A stretch of 29,436 nucleotides of DNA, taken from assembly GCA_965649105.1 (NCBI GenBank), contig CBFGJP010000024.1, positions 1-29,436 on the forward strand, in the 5' to 3' direction. The position numbers and the translations under genes were made by a program. This DNA is from JAOAFX01 sp965649105. Its GTDB lineage: Bacteria > Hydrothermota > Tepidihabitantia > SM23-42 > JAOAFX01. How positions within the stretch are numbered: position 1 is the first letter of the stretch; every line of letters starts with the position of its first letter. Positions 8,547-17,300 of this stretch are shown here, in pieces. The notes under the pieces are model-generated. The model searched no databases. It had not been told where the DNA came from and worked only from the letters and a program-made list of their open reading frames with translations.

Positions 8547-9235
8547 TGGCTGGTTTCATAGTAGCCATTGATGGCAAGGCAGGTTCCGGTAAAAGCACAA
8601 CTGCAAAGGGTGTAGCAAAAAGATTAAATTTTTTCTACTTAGATACCGGGGCAATGTATCGCGCCTTCACATTAAAATATCTGCGTACAAAAAAGGGTAG
8701 GTCTGAAGATATTGATTTGAGATTAATCGTTGAATTGTTAAAAAATACTGCAATTGATTTAATCAAACAAGAAGATGACCTCAAGATTATGCTTGACGGA
8801 GAAGATGTGAGTAAAGAGATACGGTCACCTGAAGTTAATGAATTTGTCTCACCAATTTCAGCAATCAAAGAAGTGCGTGATTGGATGGTAGAAAAGCAAA
8901 GGAAGATTGCTCAGGGCAAAAATATAGTATGTGAAGGGAGGGATATGACGACCGTGGTATTTCCAGAGGCACAGGTTAAGATATTTATGGATGCTGATTT
9001 ATCAGTCAGGGCTGAACGTCGTAGAAGGGAATTGTTGGAAAAAGGAATGAAAATAGAATTTGAAGAATCACTGAATAATTTGAAATATCGCGATGATTAT
9101 GATTCAAAACGAGAGCATTCACCATTAAAAAAGGCCGATGATGCGATAGTTATAGATACTACAAATTTAACAATAGAACAGGAGATTGATTTAGTAGAAA
9201 GTATAGTAAAGGAAAAGTTAAAATCTACTACCTAA
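8546..9235 (+). CDS. cmk: Cytidylate kinase
   Basis: Phosphorylates CMP/dCMP with ATP in pyrimidine nucleotide salvage; cytoplasmic. The 229-residue protein has the P-loop 'GKAGSGKS' (10-17), 'YLDTGAMYRA' (31-40) and 'VCEGRDMTTVVFPEA', with 'KIFMDADLSVRAERRRRE' in the LID region and 'YRDDYDSKREHSPLKKADDA' near the C-terminus, all diagnostic of Cmk. The second P-loop residue is K where P is more usual, a conservative family variation. It starts within the rmlB stop (TAATG), so it is the last gene of the rml operon. Its 3' end overlaps the converging miaA gene by 18 bp. Confidence 0.96.
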   Translation: MAGFIVAIDGKAGSGKSTTAKGVAKRLNFFYLDTGAMYRAFTLKYLRTKKGRSEDIDLRLIVELLKNTAIDLIKQEDDLKIMLDGEDVSKEIRSPEVNEFVSPISAIKEVRDWMVEKQRKIAQGKNIVCEGRDMTTVVFPEAQVKIFMDADLSVRAERRRRELLEKGMKIEFEESLNNLKYRDDYDSKREHSPLKKADDAIVIDTTNLTIEQEIDLVESIVKEKLKSTT

Positions 9236-10144
9236 AAGGGTCTTAACCAAATTTATTAAATTATCTCCAATAACCAAATCATCTGGATTATACCAGTTCA
9301 CATCAGGGATTTTTTTAAACCAGGTAAGTTGCCTTTTGGCAAAATTCCTGGTATGTCTTTTTGCCTTTTCTATAGCGGTCTTCAGGTCCCAGTCACCGTT
9401 CAAATATTTCACAATCTCTTTATATCCGATTGTTCTCAGTCCATAACAATCAGATTTAAAACCCATATTTAAGATATTTTTTATTTCATCTACAAGACCA
9501 TTTTTAATCATCATATCATAACGCTCATCAATTCTTTTATATAGATCATCACGGGGTAAAACCAAACCAAGGTATTTAGGCTTATACTTTGGACTCTGTT
9601 TTTTGCCTTTGAACAATTCACTCAAGGGCTTTTTGGTAATCTCATATACCTCAAGCCCCCTTAAAATCCGCTGCTTATCCTTGGGACCAACCCTTTTTGC
9701 CCATTCTGGATCAACCGTCAACAATCTTTTATAAAGATAATCAAGACCCTTTTCGTTCAGGATGTTCTGCAATCTTTCTTTCAATCTTTTATCTGCCTGA
9801 GGTAATTGATGAAGGGGATTGAATAATGCGCGGATGTATAGTCCGGTCCCTCCACATAAGATTGGCATTTTATTTTTTGAAATTAACCCTCCCAGCAACT
9901 GCTCCGCATCGCGGGCAAACTGACCACAAGAATAATTTTCATCTGGATTCAAAAAATCAATGAGGTGAAAAGCCACTCTTTTCCTTTCTTCTATCGTTGG
10001 TTTGGCTGTTCCGATGTTTAAATATTTATAGACCTGCCTTGAATCTGCAGAGATTATCTCACCATTAAAATGCTCCGCAATCCTGATTGCAATCTCTGTC
10101 TTACCAACTGCGGTGGGACCAACGATGGTCAGGATTTCTTTCAT
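9218..10144 (-). CDS. miaA: tRNA dimethylallyltransferase
   Basis: Transfers a dimethylallyl group to N6 of A37 in tRNAs reading UNN codons. The protein has about 308 residues from the ATG at 10144. It shows the P-loop 'GPTAVGKT' (9-16), 'SADSRQVYKYLNIGTAKP', 'HLIDFLNPDE', 'CGGTGLYIRAL', 'RILRGLEVYEIT' and 'YGLRTIGYKEI' with the C-terminal 'RHTRNFAKRQLTWFKK', the full MiaA signature set. An in-frame extension to 10180 exists but would start inside the promoter, so 10144 is preferred. The mRNA is predicted to be leaderless or nearly so. The last 18 bases overlap the 3' end of cmk on the other strand. Confidence 0.96.
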   Translation of the reverse strand: MKEILTIVGPTAVGKTEIAIRIAEHFNGEIISADSRQVYKYLNIGTAKPTIEERKRVAFHLIDFLNPDENYSCGQFARDAEQLLGGLISKNKMPILCGGTGLYIRALFNPLHQLPQADKRLKERLQNILNEKGLDYLYKRLLTVDPEWAKRVGPKDKQRILRGLEVYEITKKPLSELFKGKKQSPKYKPKYLGLVLPRDDLYKRIDERYDMMIKNGLVDEIKNILNMGFKSDCYGLRTIGYKEIVKYLNGDWDLKTAIEKAKRHTRNFAKRQLTWFKKIPDVNWYNPDDLVIGDNLINLVKTLLGSRF

Positions 10145-10151
10145 TGATTTA

Positions 10152-10180
10152 ATTATAGATAAAATTCGTTGACAATGCAA
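10152..10180 (-). promoter_or_regulatory. Promoter of miaA
   Basis: On the minus strand TTGCAT (10180-10175), a 17-bp spacer and TATAAT (10157-10152). The -10 box ends seven bases before the miaA ATG, so transcription should start at or next to the start codon. No Shine-Dalgarno sequence is seen. Confidence 0.6.
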
Positions 10181-10219
10181 TACCCATAAAAAAATTATGA
10201 ATTCCAGCCCTTAATATCC

Positions 10220-10247
10220 TTGACCATACAAAAATTTAGAATATAAT
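10220..10247 (+). promoter_or_regulatory. Promoter of the CDF transporter gene
   Basis: TTGACC (10220-10225), a 16-bp spacer and TATAAT (10242-10247). Six bases separate the -10 box from the ATG at 10254, placing the expected transcription start on the ATG itself. Confidence 0.75.
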
Positions 10248-10253
10248 CTCTTG

Positions 10254-11150
10254 ATGAATAACCATCATTGTCATAGCGTCAATACTCGAAATATTATTTT
10301 TGTAATCTTCTTAAATTTTTTTATTACAATTTCCGAGATTGTCGGTGGTTTATTATCCAGCAGCCTTTCTTTGATCTCTGATGCACTCCACAATTTTAGC
10401 GATGGTGTCGCAATACTCATAAGTTATTTTGCCCTGCGCCTCAGCCAGCGCAAAAGCACAGTTCAAAAGACCTTCGGATATAAACGGGCAGAAATTCTTG
10501 CGGCATTGTTTAATGCCTCGATTCTGATAATAATCATCTTCTTTTTATTCAAAGAGGCAATTACCCGCATTTTTTCACCCCATCCCGTTGACAGCAATTT
10601 AATGATGGCCATCGCAATAATCGGTCTTTTTGCCAATCTCTTCGGAGTGTTTCTATTAAGAAAAGATGCAGGGCATAACCTTAATATTAAATCAGCCTAT
10701 CTCCATCTTGTAACAGATTCACTATCATCAATTGCTGTCGTCGTAGGCAGTATTTTAATAAAACTCTTTAATATTTATGTCGTTGACCCGATTTTGACGA
10801 TAGCAATTGGTATTTATATTTTGCGCGAAAGTTATCTAATTGTCCGCGATACGGTTAATATTCTTATGCAGTCAACACCCGAAGGAATTGACCTGATAGC
10901 AATCAAGTACGCAATTGAAAGTATTCCTGAAGTCCATAATCTCCACCATGTCCATATCTGGCAGATGACTGATAAGGACATTCATTTTGAAGGGCATATA
11001 GATGTGTGTAAAGATTATCGGACGAGCGAGGTTACTGTAATTATCAAAAAAATTGAAGATTTACTCGCTGAAAAATTTGGTATCAATCATACTACAATCC
11101 AGATTGAATTTGGCACCTGCACAGATAAAGATATTATAAAGACCTGTTAG
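10254..11150 (+). CDS. Cation diffusion facilitator (zinc/divalent metal exporter)
   Basis: A 298-residue inner-membrane CDF transporter that exchanges Zn2+ or a similar divalent ion for protons. Six hydrophobic segments lie between about residues 13 and 200. The two transport-site motifs are visible: D43 and H46-x3-D50 in 'SDALHNFSD' of TM2, and H151-x3-D155 in 'YLHLVTD' of TM5. 'FGYKRAEILAALFN' (74-87) and the C-terminal cytoplasmic domain ('IPEVHNLHHVHIWQMTD') are typical. The His-containing N-terminus ('NNHHCH') may bind metal. A TTG at 10251 is in frame, but the promoter puts the mRNA start at the ATG at 10254, so ATG is chosen. Metal specificity cannot be read from sequence alone, though HxxxD at both sites is usual for Zn. 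It diverges from miaA and converges on addB with a 30-base gap. Confidence 0.94.
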   Translation: MNNHHCHSVNTRNIIFVIFLNFFITISEIVGGLLSSSLSLISDALHNFSDGVAILISYFALRLSQRKSTVQKTFGYKRAEILAALFNASILIIIIFFLFKEAITRIFSPHPVDSNLMMAIAIIGLFANLFGVFLLRKDAGHNLNIKSAYLHLVTDSLSSIAVVVGSILIKLFNIYVVDPILTIAIGIYILRESYLIVRDTVNILMQSTPEGIDLIAIKYAIESIPEVHNLHHVHIWQMTDKDIHFEGHIDVCKDYRTSEVTVIIKKIEDLLAEKFGINHTTIQIEFGTCTDKDIIKTC

Positions 11151-11180
11151 AGAAATTTTAAATCATCATTGGCATTTTTG

Positions 11181-14051
11181 TTACCAGCTCTTTTCAACCC
11201 ATTGCCTTCCACACATAACTTTAAAATCACATCCTGCACAAGATTCTATATCTTGGGCAGGCACAAAGGGTATGTCCGGATTTAATATTTCTTCTATAAG
11301 CAAAACCACAGCCTTTTTAAAGTTTTCATAAGCAAATTTTTTATCTGACACTGTAATATCGTCTGGAAACAAATATACCTCTTCTATCTCTTTCTTTCCT
11401 AATAGCATCAATCCGGCATTTATATTTTCAACATTAACATCTGGATTATTTGTTAGGTAGATAATTAAATAACTCGGCAACTGGACGGATTTCAGCGTCT
11501 TCAACCATTCTTCGCGGTTTTTTATATCAAACCTTTCAATACTTGGAATATCTGCATCTTTTCCCGTTTTATAATCAATGATGTAATAAAAATCCGCTTC
11601 TTTATCAACCCGGTCAAATTTTCCTACCAATTGTATAATTTCGCCATCAGTCACTTTAATATTGCATCGCGATAATGGTTTACGCCCTGGTTTATAGACT
11701 GGAGACCTATTACCTTCACATTCTATAATTATTCTTTTTGATAATATCTCTTTCCGATGATAATTTAACACATCTTTCATCCGTCTTTTTATCTGCATCT
11801 TGATTAAGTAAATAAACCCATCCCTTGAGTCCTGAAAGTCATCTTTTAGTGTTTCCTCTACAATATCATCCATAATTTTAAAGTCGCTTTCTGCTATTGT
11901 CAATAACTTACCGATCTTAATAGTAAAAAATCTTTCCAGGATTTTGTGAACAAGACCGCCCGTTTTCATTGCATCGGGCTCTCCTGTTATCTCTTCTTTC
12001 GCACCTAAACCTAAAACTTCACTGTAATAGAAACTCAAAGGACATTTAAGATAACGATCAAGCCTCGTGGCTGTAAAATTTAAAGAACTTTTGATAACCT
12101 GAATCATAGCATCCGTCTTTTTAATTGGTGCGGGCTCTTTTTGAGAAAATTTAACATTAAAGAATATATCACTCTTTGCAAAAGTGAGTTTGCCCTCATT
12201 TTGTTGTTGCTCCCAAATTAATTTCTCAACGAATCGACTCTTTTCTTTATCTGCACTTTCAACATAGAAAATATGCACTTCTTTTGCACCCGATAAAAGT
12301 GTTTCAAAATAGTAATTAAAGATTTTTTCGCGTGTTTCGTAGGTCGGCAATCCAAGATATGCACGGAGTCCATTTGGTAACAGGCTATCCTCTTTCTTAA
12401 CATCAGGCAGAATTCCTTCGTTTACATCCAGTATATAAACAGTATCAAACTTGATATTTCTTGTTTCCAGAAAACCCAGAATCTGCAGTCCATTGACCGG
12501 GGTCCCTGGAAATGGATACTTTATAGTTCGCAAATAATTCTTGATTAATCTGAAATAACTACCGACATCATTAAATCTTTCAGATCTCAAATTAGAAATT
12601 TTTAACTCATAAATTGATTCAAGAACCGTCTTAATGAAAGGGACTGTGAATGGATGTAAATTTGCCGGACTTTCTTCTGATATAAAAGAGAAAAAATTCA
12701 AGAGTTTGTCAGAAAAGTCCTCAATATTTTCTATATCTTCAAAAGGTCTAATTAATACATTATGGATTTGGCATAAATGATTTCTGATTTTATCTTCATC
12801 AATTCCGAGATTATCATATTTCTGTAATTTTCGTAAACAACCACCAATAGCCAATTTATCTTGTTCAATTTCATTCAAGGTTATGAATCTTTTCTGATTT
12901 TCCATAAATTTCTCTTCAAATGTATGAAAGATTATTCTTGTAACGTAACTTGCCCGATTAAAATAAATATTTTTTACATAAGGGTGTAGTACAAAATTGA
13001 AGTATGCAGGCACATAATATCTATCCTCATCTCTGGTTTCAATAAGTTCAGAAAGAATCTGAATTATTGCATAGACCGGAGTGCGTGAAATAGGATAGCC
13101 CATTGAAATATTATAATCTTTACCAATATAACCCAGGGTATGTTGAACAACGGGAAAAAGTGAATCAGCAAGCGGCAGGACAATCACATCTCTAAAATCA
13201 AAATCTCTTTTTTTGTTTATCAGTTGATTAAGTTTGAAGACTTCGCTATGACAATCCATCGCCTGATAAAAATTTATCGTCGGAGGTTCCTTTTCCATTT
13301 TTACATCAACAACATCGAGTTTAAGACTCTTTATTGTATCATCAATATTTGGCCCCTTCTGCAGGATAAAAATTACCCTCTCATCTTTAGCAAGGTCTGA
13401 TAACATTCTCTTTTCTGACCTCGTCAGGGCAAAAAGTCCGGCAAAGACAATTTTTTTAAACGGTTGAAAATCAGTATTTCTAATTTCGGTTGCAACCTTT
13501 CGGTAACGAAGTGAACGGGTGGAAAGATTAACTGTCTTTAATCCTTCGTAAAATAACTCATAAAGCCGCGAAAATTTAATTAAATTTTCTTTAATCCTGA
13601 GGGGGATACTTTCACCTGCAATCTCATCAATCTCTCTTAATTTTGAAGGGTCTATTTCTTCTATACACAGCTCCTCAAAATCACCGAATATTTTGAAACA
13701 CCAGGGGAGGAATTCATCAAGATATAATCGGGGTTCTTCTTTTTCAATCAATTTTTCATTTTTATTTAGATTGAAGATAATCGGCACACAGTCTATTGCT
13801 CCTGCGATACGGTCATTGTAACCAAGATAAGTAGTATATACAAAATCAACAAACTCATCCATTGATAAAATTTTGGGTGGAATAAATGGTTGATTTAATT
13901 TATCCGCAATATATTTTCTTAAAAAATGGCCGGGCCTCTTGCCCGGAAAAATGACGATATTCCGCGAAAGTTCTTCGGCATTTTCAAGTAATAGATTCGC
14001 CGTGAACTCAATTAAATTTAAACCCGGAGAAAGGAGATAATTATTTTTCAT
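11181..14051 (-). CDS. addB: AddB/RexB-like subunit with Fe-S PD-(D/E)XK nuclease domain
   Basis: A 956-residue partner of AddA in the helicase-nuclease that resects double-strand breaks for recombination. The N-terminal half looks like a degenerate UvrD-type helicase: 'VIFPGKRPGHFLRKYIA' sits where a Walker A motif would be but lacks GKT/S. The C-terminal nuclease has D813, D826 and K828 ('GKFDRVD' ... 'IIDYKTGK'). Cysteines C670 ('YLKCPLSFYYSE') and C938-x2-C941-x5-C947 ('CAGCDFKVMCG') match the AddB 4Fe-4S arrangement. It starts within the addA stop codon (ATGA), so the two are translationally coupled. It is shorter than Bacillus AddB (about 1160 residues) but close to what is expected for FCB-group homologues. 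The symbol is given by architecture, not by alignment. Confidence 0.85.
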   Translation of the reverse strand: MKNNYLLSPGLNLIEFTANLLLENAEELSRNIVIFPGKRPGHFLRKYIADKLNQPFIPPKILSMDEFVDFVYTTYLGYNDRIAGAIDCVPIIFNLNKNEKLIEKEEPRLYLDEFLPWCFKIFGDFEELCIEEIDPSKLREIDEIAGESIPLRIKENLIKFSRLYELFYEGLKTVNLSTRSLRYRKVATEIRNTDFQPFKKIVFAGLFALTRSEKRMLSDLAKDERVIFILQKGPNIDDTIKSLKLDVVDVKMEKEPPTINFYQAMDCHSEVFKLNQLINKKRDFDFRDVIVLPLADSLFPVVQHTLGYIGKDYNISMGYPISRTPVYAIIQILSELIETRDEDRYYVPAYFNFVLHPYVKNIYFNRASYVTRIIFHTFEEKFMENQKRFITLNEIEQDKLAIGGCLRKLQKYDNLGIDEDKIRNHLCQIHNVLIRPFEDIENIEDFSDKLLNFFSFISEESPANLHPFTVPFIKTVLESIYELKISNLRSERFNDVGSYFRLIKNYLRTIKYPFPGTPVNGLQILGFLETRNIKFDTVYILDVNEGILPDVKKEDSLLPNGLRAYLGLPTYETREKIFNYYFETLLSGAKEVHIFYVESADKEKSRFVEKLIWEQQQNEGKLTFAKSDIFFNVKFSQKEPAPIKKTDAMIQVIKSSLNFTATRLDRYLKCPLSFYYSEVLGLGAKEEITGEPDAMKTGGLVHKILERFFTIKIGKLLTIAESDFKIMDDIVEETLKDDFQDSRDGFIYLIKMQIKRRMKDVLNYHRKEILSKRIIIECEGNRSPVYKPGRKPLSRCNIKVTDGEIIQLVGKFDRVDKEADFYYIIDYKTGKDADIPSIERFDIKNREEWLKTLKSVQLPSYLIIYLTNNPDVNVENINAGLMLLGKKEIEEVYLFPDDITVSDKKFAYENFKKAVVLLIEEILNPDIPFVPAQDIESCAGCDFKVMCGRQWVEKSW

Positions 14052-17000
14052 TTTACCTCTTTTATCTTTCCGGTCTCAATAAATACGATATAGCCCTTCA
14101 CCTCTTTTTGCTGATTTAGATTTTTTACGATTCTTATATAGTTTCTTAATTGGGTGTAGTAATAATCAAGCTCATCAGTGCCCGTCTTGAAATCAATAAT
14201 TGTGATAATTTCCGAGTCAATCACAACACGGTCAATGCGGTATAACAAGCCTTGTTCATTAGTATACTCTATTTCCCGATAGACCTGTCTACCGGGTCTT
14301 TCATTAAACCATTCTCTTACTTTATCAAGATTTAAAAAATTCAGAATCGTTTCCTTAATCTGTTGAAATTCATAAATCTCTTTTGATTTTACTGAAACCT
14401 GCTTAATAACTTCGTCCAGTTTTTTATCAATATCGCTCCTGACATAATCTATGTGCGCCAGAATTTCATGGAAAAACTCACCCTTTTTTGTTTCCAGAAT
14501 CCGAATAATTGACCAATTCTTTTCTTCCTGGTCAATGAATTCTATTTCACAACGCTCAGGAATTTTGATATCTGTAGGTTCGGGTCTGCTAACTACTTTT
14601 TCAAGCGGAGCAATTTTCTCGCCGTTCTCAAATTCTTCAAAGAGATCTGTGCAGACATTGTGGTATCTATCATTTCTTTTTATTACGATATTATATAACT
14701 CATTCATTGCCCGGGTATTGGCAACATACAAAAGATTAAGGTTTTGAATCAACTCATCCAGAGTTTTTTCATTATAAATTCTCTCAAGTTTTGAAGACTT
14801 ATCTCGGAAACCCTTTATGATATAATAAATCTTAAGATGCTCATCTTCTTTATCAAAAAACATATTGTTAGGTCTATCACCTTCATCATATATCATATTT
14901 ATAACCACTGGAAAACCGAGCCCTTTTGCCTTGTGGAATGTCATAACCTTGACCGCATCAATATAATCAGGAAGCGTTATATTAAGGATAGATTCCTCTT
15001 GTTCTTCGGCAACAAGTTTTAAAAAATCTTTAATATTATTCATTCCCTTGGTCTCAATGAGACTTATCGCTTCAAGAAATCTTGCTAAAAAGCCTGCCTC
15101 TTCTTTGAAGTTATCAAAGACTTTGAAGGTTCTGTAAATTTCAGAGATTAAGTCATAGAGTGGATAATATCCCACTTTGTTAAAAATGTCTTCAAAGAAT
15201 ATCTGCCAGAGTGGAGAAAATTCAAGACTTTCTCTAAATCCTACATAAAGATTTGTCCCAGAACTCCTCAAGGCTGAGACATTCATAATGAATGAAAATA
15301 TATCTTCGCGCTTAATTTCTTTGCCCAGCGAATTTACCGCATTTAAAAAAATATCGCCAGTAATAAAAGTAACAAAACTAAGATTATCAATGGGCGAATC
15401 AAGAAATTGCAAAAGATTAACAATCTCCATTATTATCTTCCGCTTCTTGATGTTCAAAGAACTGAAAGAAGCAGTATCAACAGATTTCTCAGTTAACCAT
15501 TCTACAATCTTCTCAATATGTTTATTTTTGTGGGCGAGAATCGCAATATCACGGGGTTGGTATCTTTTAAGGACATCGTTTAATATTTCAAAGAGCACAT
15601 CTTTTTCTAATTCTTCTTCACTTTTATTCAATATAATTGTTTTTACATAACCTTGATATTCTTTCTTTGTTGTCTGCACATAATCGGTCAAGCCAGTTCG
15701 GTCCTCTCTGAGAAGTACTACATCCTTAATCTGTTTCAATTTATTTTTGAAAATATTATCAACATAGCTAAGTATAACATTCCCGCTACGGAAATTTTCT
15801 TCAAGAGGAATGATTCGAGCATTATCAATAACATTCTCAGGTAGATATGAACTCTCATAACGCTCCCGGAACTTAATCTTCTGGACAATGTTTCTCATTA
15901 TCCGATAATCTGCTTTACGAAAAAGATATATCGCCTGTTTCATATCACCTACCGCAAAGAAAGACCCACCTTTGGCATAAGCCTCAAAAAGTAAAGGCTG
16001 AATATTTTCCCACTGAACACGGTCAGTATCCTGGAATTCATCAAGCATAAAATGGTAAAGGGTATCACCAAGACGGTAATAAACTTCGGGAACATTATCA
16101 CGCCTTATATATTCTGAAAGTATTTTGTTAATATCGTCAAAATGGATAATTTCTTTTTTCTTTTTCTCAATATTCAACGCATTTTTAAATTTTTCATAAA
16201 AAATACCATAGTGGAAATAATGTGAATTTGAATAAAGAATAGTAAGTTCTTCAACAATTTTGGGAAGATCTTTACAGAGATTTTTCGCGCTTTCATTAAG
16301 GGTTTTTAATCTTGTCCTATCAAACCATTGTGTTTCTATATTAAACCCATTAATTAATTCCTTTATGTCATTTTGTTCAACTGCCTTTCGCAGACTATTT
16401 CTTATCGTATCCTTTAATCCTAATTCCGAGAACTTCTGATATATTTCAGTAATAAGATTTAACCTTTTTTTGATTTCGGCAAAATTATCTTCAAAAACAA
16501 TTTCCTCTAATACCTTTCCTTCTTCTTTCAGAAATTCTGTAAACCTTTTAATTATTCTGGATAGCGGATTCCATACAAATGAATTGGACTCCTGGTTTAA
16601 AAGTTCAAGAAATTGTTCCAATTCTCTTTGCAAATTTCTATCGCCAATATCCTTAAAAATAATAGCAAGGGCGGAATCAGCAAGCACTGAATAGGATTCG
16701 GTAATTTCGATCTCAAGAGGTATGCCTATCTCATGAGCGGAGGAACGCAAAATCCTGCTCATAAAACTATCAATGGTTTGAATATGAAAATCTGACCAAT
16801 GTTTGAGAATATTATCCAACACTTTTTTTGCTTTTTTCTTCATCTGTTCCGGGCTTAAACTGACAAGCTCAAGTGTCTGCCTTTTCTCCTCACAATCAAT
16901 GCCCAGGGCAAGTTTCTTGAGCCAGTCAAGAATTCTCTGTTTCATCTCCCTTGCGGCATTGTTTGTAAATGTAATTGCAAGGATATCGCCCGGGGCATTA

Positions 17001-17152
17001 TAAGGAATAACTTCTGAAAGTATATACTGGACATAACGCTGGGTAAGAGTGTGAGTCTTGCCGGTGCCTGCCGAGGCGTCAATAATCAAAACATGCGGGA
17101 ATCTCAAATCCTTATCTTTGTCTAAAACTACCACACCTTTTTTCTTATCCAT
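14048..17152 (-). CDS. addA: AddA-like UvrD-family helicase/nuclease
   Basis: A 1034-residue SF1A ATP-dependent DNA helicase with a C-terminal PD-(D/E)XK nuclease; the motor and second nuclease of AddAB. Helicase motifs in order are Walker A 'ASAGTGKT' (26-33, K32), Ia 'AITFTNNAAREMKQRI', II 'DEFQDTD' (371-377), III 'VGDMKQAIYLFRKAD', IV 'LEENFRSG', V 'MTFHKAKGLGFPVV' (H740) and VI 'LLYVANTRAMNELY'. The nuclease motif is 'IDFKTG' with D987 and K989, preceded by 'YRIDRVVID'. AddA rather than RecB is chosen because the adjacent gene has AddB-type Fe-S cysteines and no recC or recD is present. It diverges from pepA. The ATG at 17152 follows AAGGAAG-like purines and a small hairpin in the leader. 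Its 3' end overlaps addB by four bases. Confidence 0.9.
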   Translation of the reverse strand: MDKKKGVVVLDKDKDLRFPHVLIIDASAGTGKTHTLTQRYVQYILSEVIPYNAPGDILAITFTNNAAREMKQRILDWLKKLALGIDCEEKRQTLELVSLSPEQMKKKAKKVLDNILKHWSDFHIQTIDSFMSRILRSSAHEIGIPLEIEITESYSVLADSALAIIFKDIGDRNLQRELEQFLELLNQESNSFVWNPLSRIIKRFTEFLKEEGKVLEEIVFEDNFAEIKKRLNLITEIYQKFSELGLKDTIRNSLRKAVEQNDIKELINGFNIETQWFDRTRLKTLNESAKNLCKDLPKIVEELTILYSNSHYFHYGIFYEKFKNALNIEKKKKEIIHFDDINKILSEYIRRDNVPEVYYRLGDTLYHFMLDEFQDTDRVQWENIQPLLFEAYAKGGSFFAVGDMKQAIYLFRKADYRIMRNIVQKIKFRERYESSYLPENVIDNARIIPLEENFRSGNVILSYVDNIFKNKLKQIKDVVLLREDRTGLTDYVQTTKKEYQGYVKTIILNKSEEELEKDVLFEILNDVLKRYQPRDIAILAHKNKHIEKIVEWLTEKSVDTASFSSLNIKKRKIIMEIVNLLQFLDSPIDNLSFVTFITGDIFLNAVNSLGKEIKREDIFSFIMNVSALRSSGTNLYVGFRESLEFSPLWQIFFEDIFNKVGYYPLYDLISEIYRTFKVFDNFKEEAGFLARFLEAISLIETKGMNNIKDFLKLVAEEQEESILNITLPDYIDAVKVMTFHKAKGLGFPVVINMIYDEGDRPNNMFFDKEDEHLKIYYIIKGFRDKSSKLERIYNEKTLDELIQNLNLLYVANTRAMNELYNIVIKRNDRYHNVCTDLFEEFENGEKIAPLEKVVSRPEPTDIKIPERCEIEFIDQEEKNWSIIRILETKKGEFFHEILAHIDYVRSDIDKKLDEVIKQVSVKSKEIYEFQQIKETILNFLNLDKVREWFNERPGRQVYREIEYTNEQGLLYRIDRVVIDSEIITIIDFKTGTDELDYYYTQLRNYIRIVKNLNQQKEVKGYIVFIETGKIKEVK

Positions 17153-17169
17153 CTCTATTCTTCCTTTTT

Positions 17170-17186
17170 GTGGATTTTCAATCCAC
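17170..17186. repeat. Inverted repeat in the addA leader
   Basis: GTGGATT (17170-17176), a TTC loop and AATCCAC (17180-17186), followed directly by the palindrome CCTGCGCAGG (17186-17195). The hairpin lies between the predicted addA transcription start (about 17191) and its ribosome binding site. It may affect translation or be another dispersed palindrome. Confidence 0.65.
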
Positions 17187-17197
17187 CTGCGCAGGAT

Positions 17198-17225
17198 ATT
17201 ATAAATAATTTTTTAAAAAAATCAA
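17198..17225 (-). promoter_or_regulatory. Promoter of addA-addB
   Basis: On the minus strand TTGATT (17225-17220), a 16-bp spacer and TATAAT (17203-17198), giving a leader of about 40 nt. It is back to back with the pepA promoter. Confidence 0.65.
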
Positions 17226-17245
17226 TCAGAATGTTAAAATAATTG

Positions 17246-17273
17246 TTGACTATGGAATTGTTTTGTGTATAAT
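17246..17273 (+). promoter_or_regulatory. Promoter of pepA
   Basis: TTGACT (17246-17251), a 16-bp spacer and TATAAT (17268-17273). The expected transcription start (about 17280) falls in the middle of a perfect 12-bp palindrome, AGACTTAAGTCT (17275-17286), a possible operator. AAAGGAG follows just before the ATG at 17301. Confidence 0.75.
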
Positions 17274-17300
17274 TAGACTTAAGTCTTAAAAGGAGATAAA

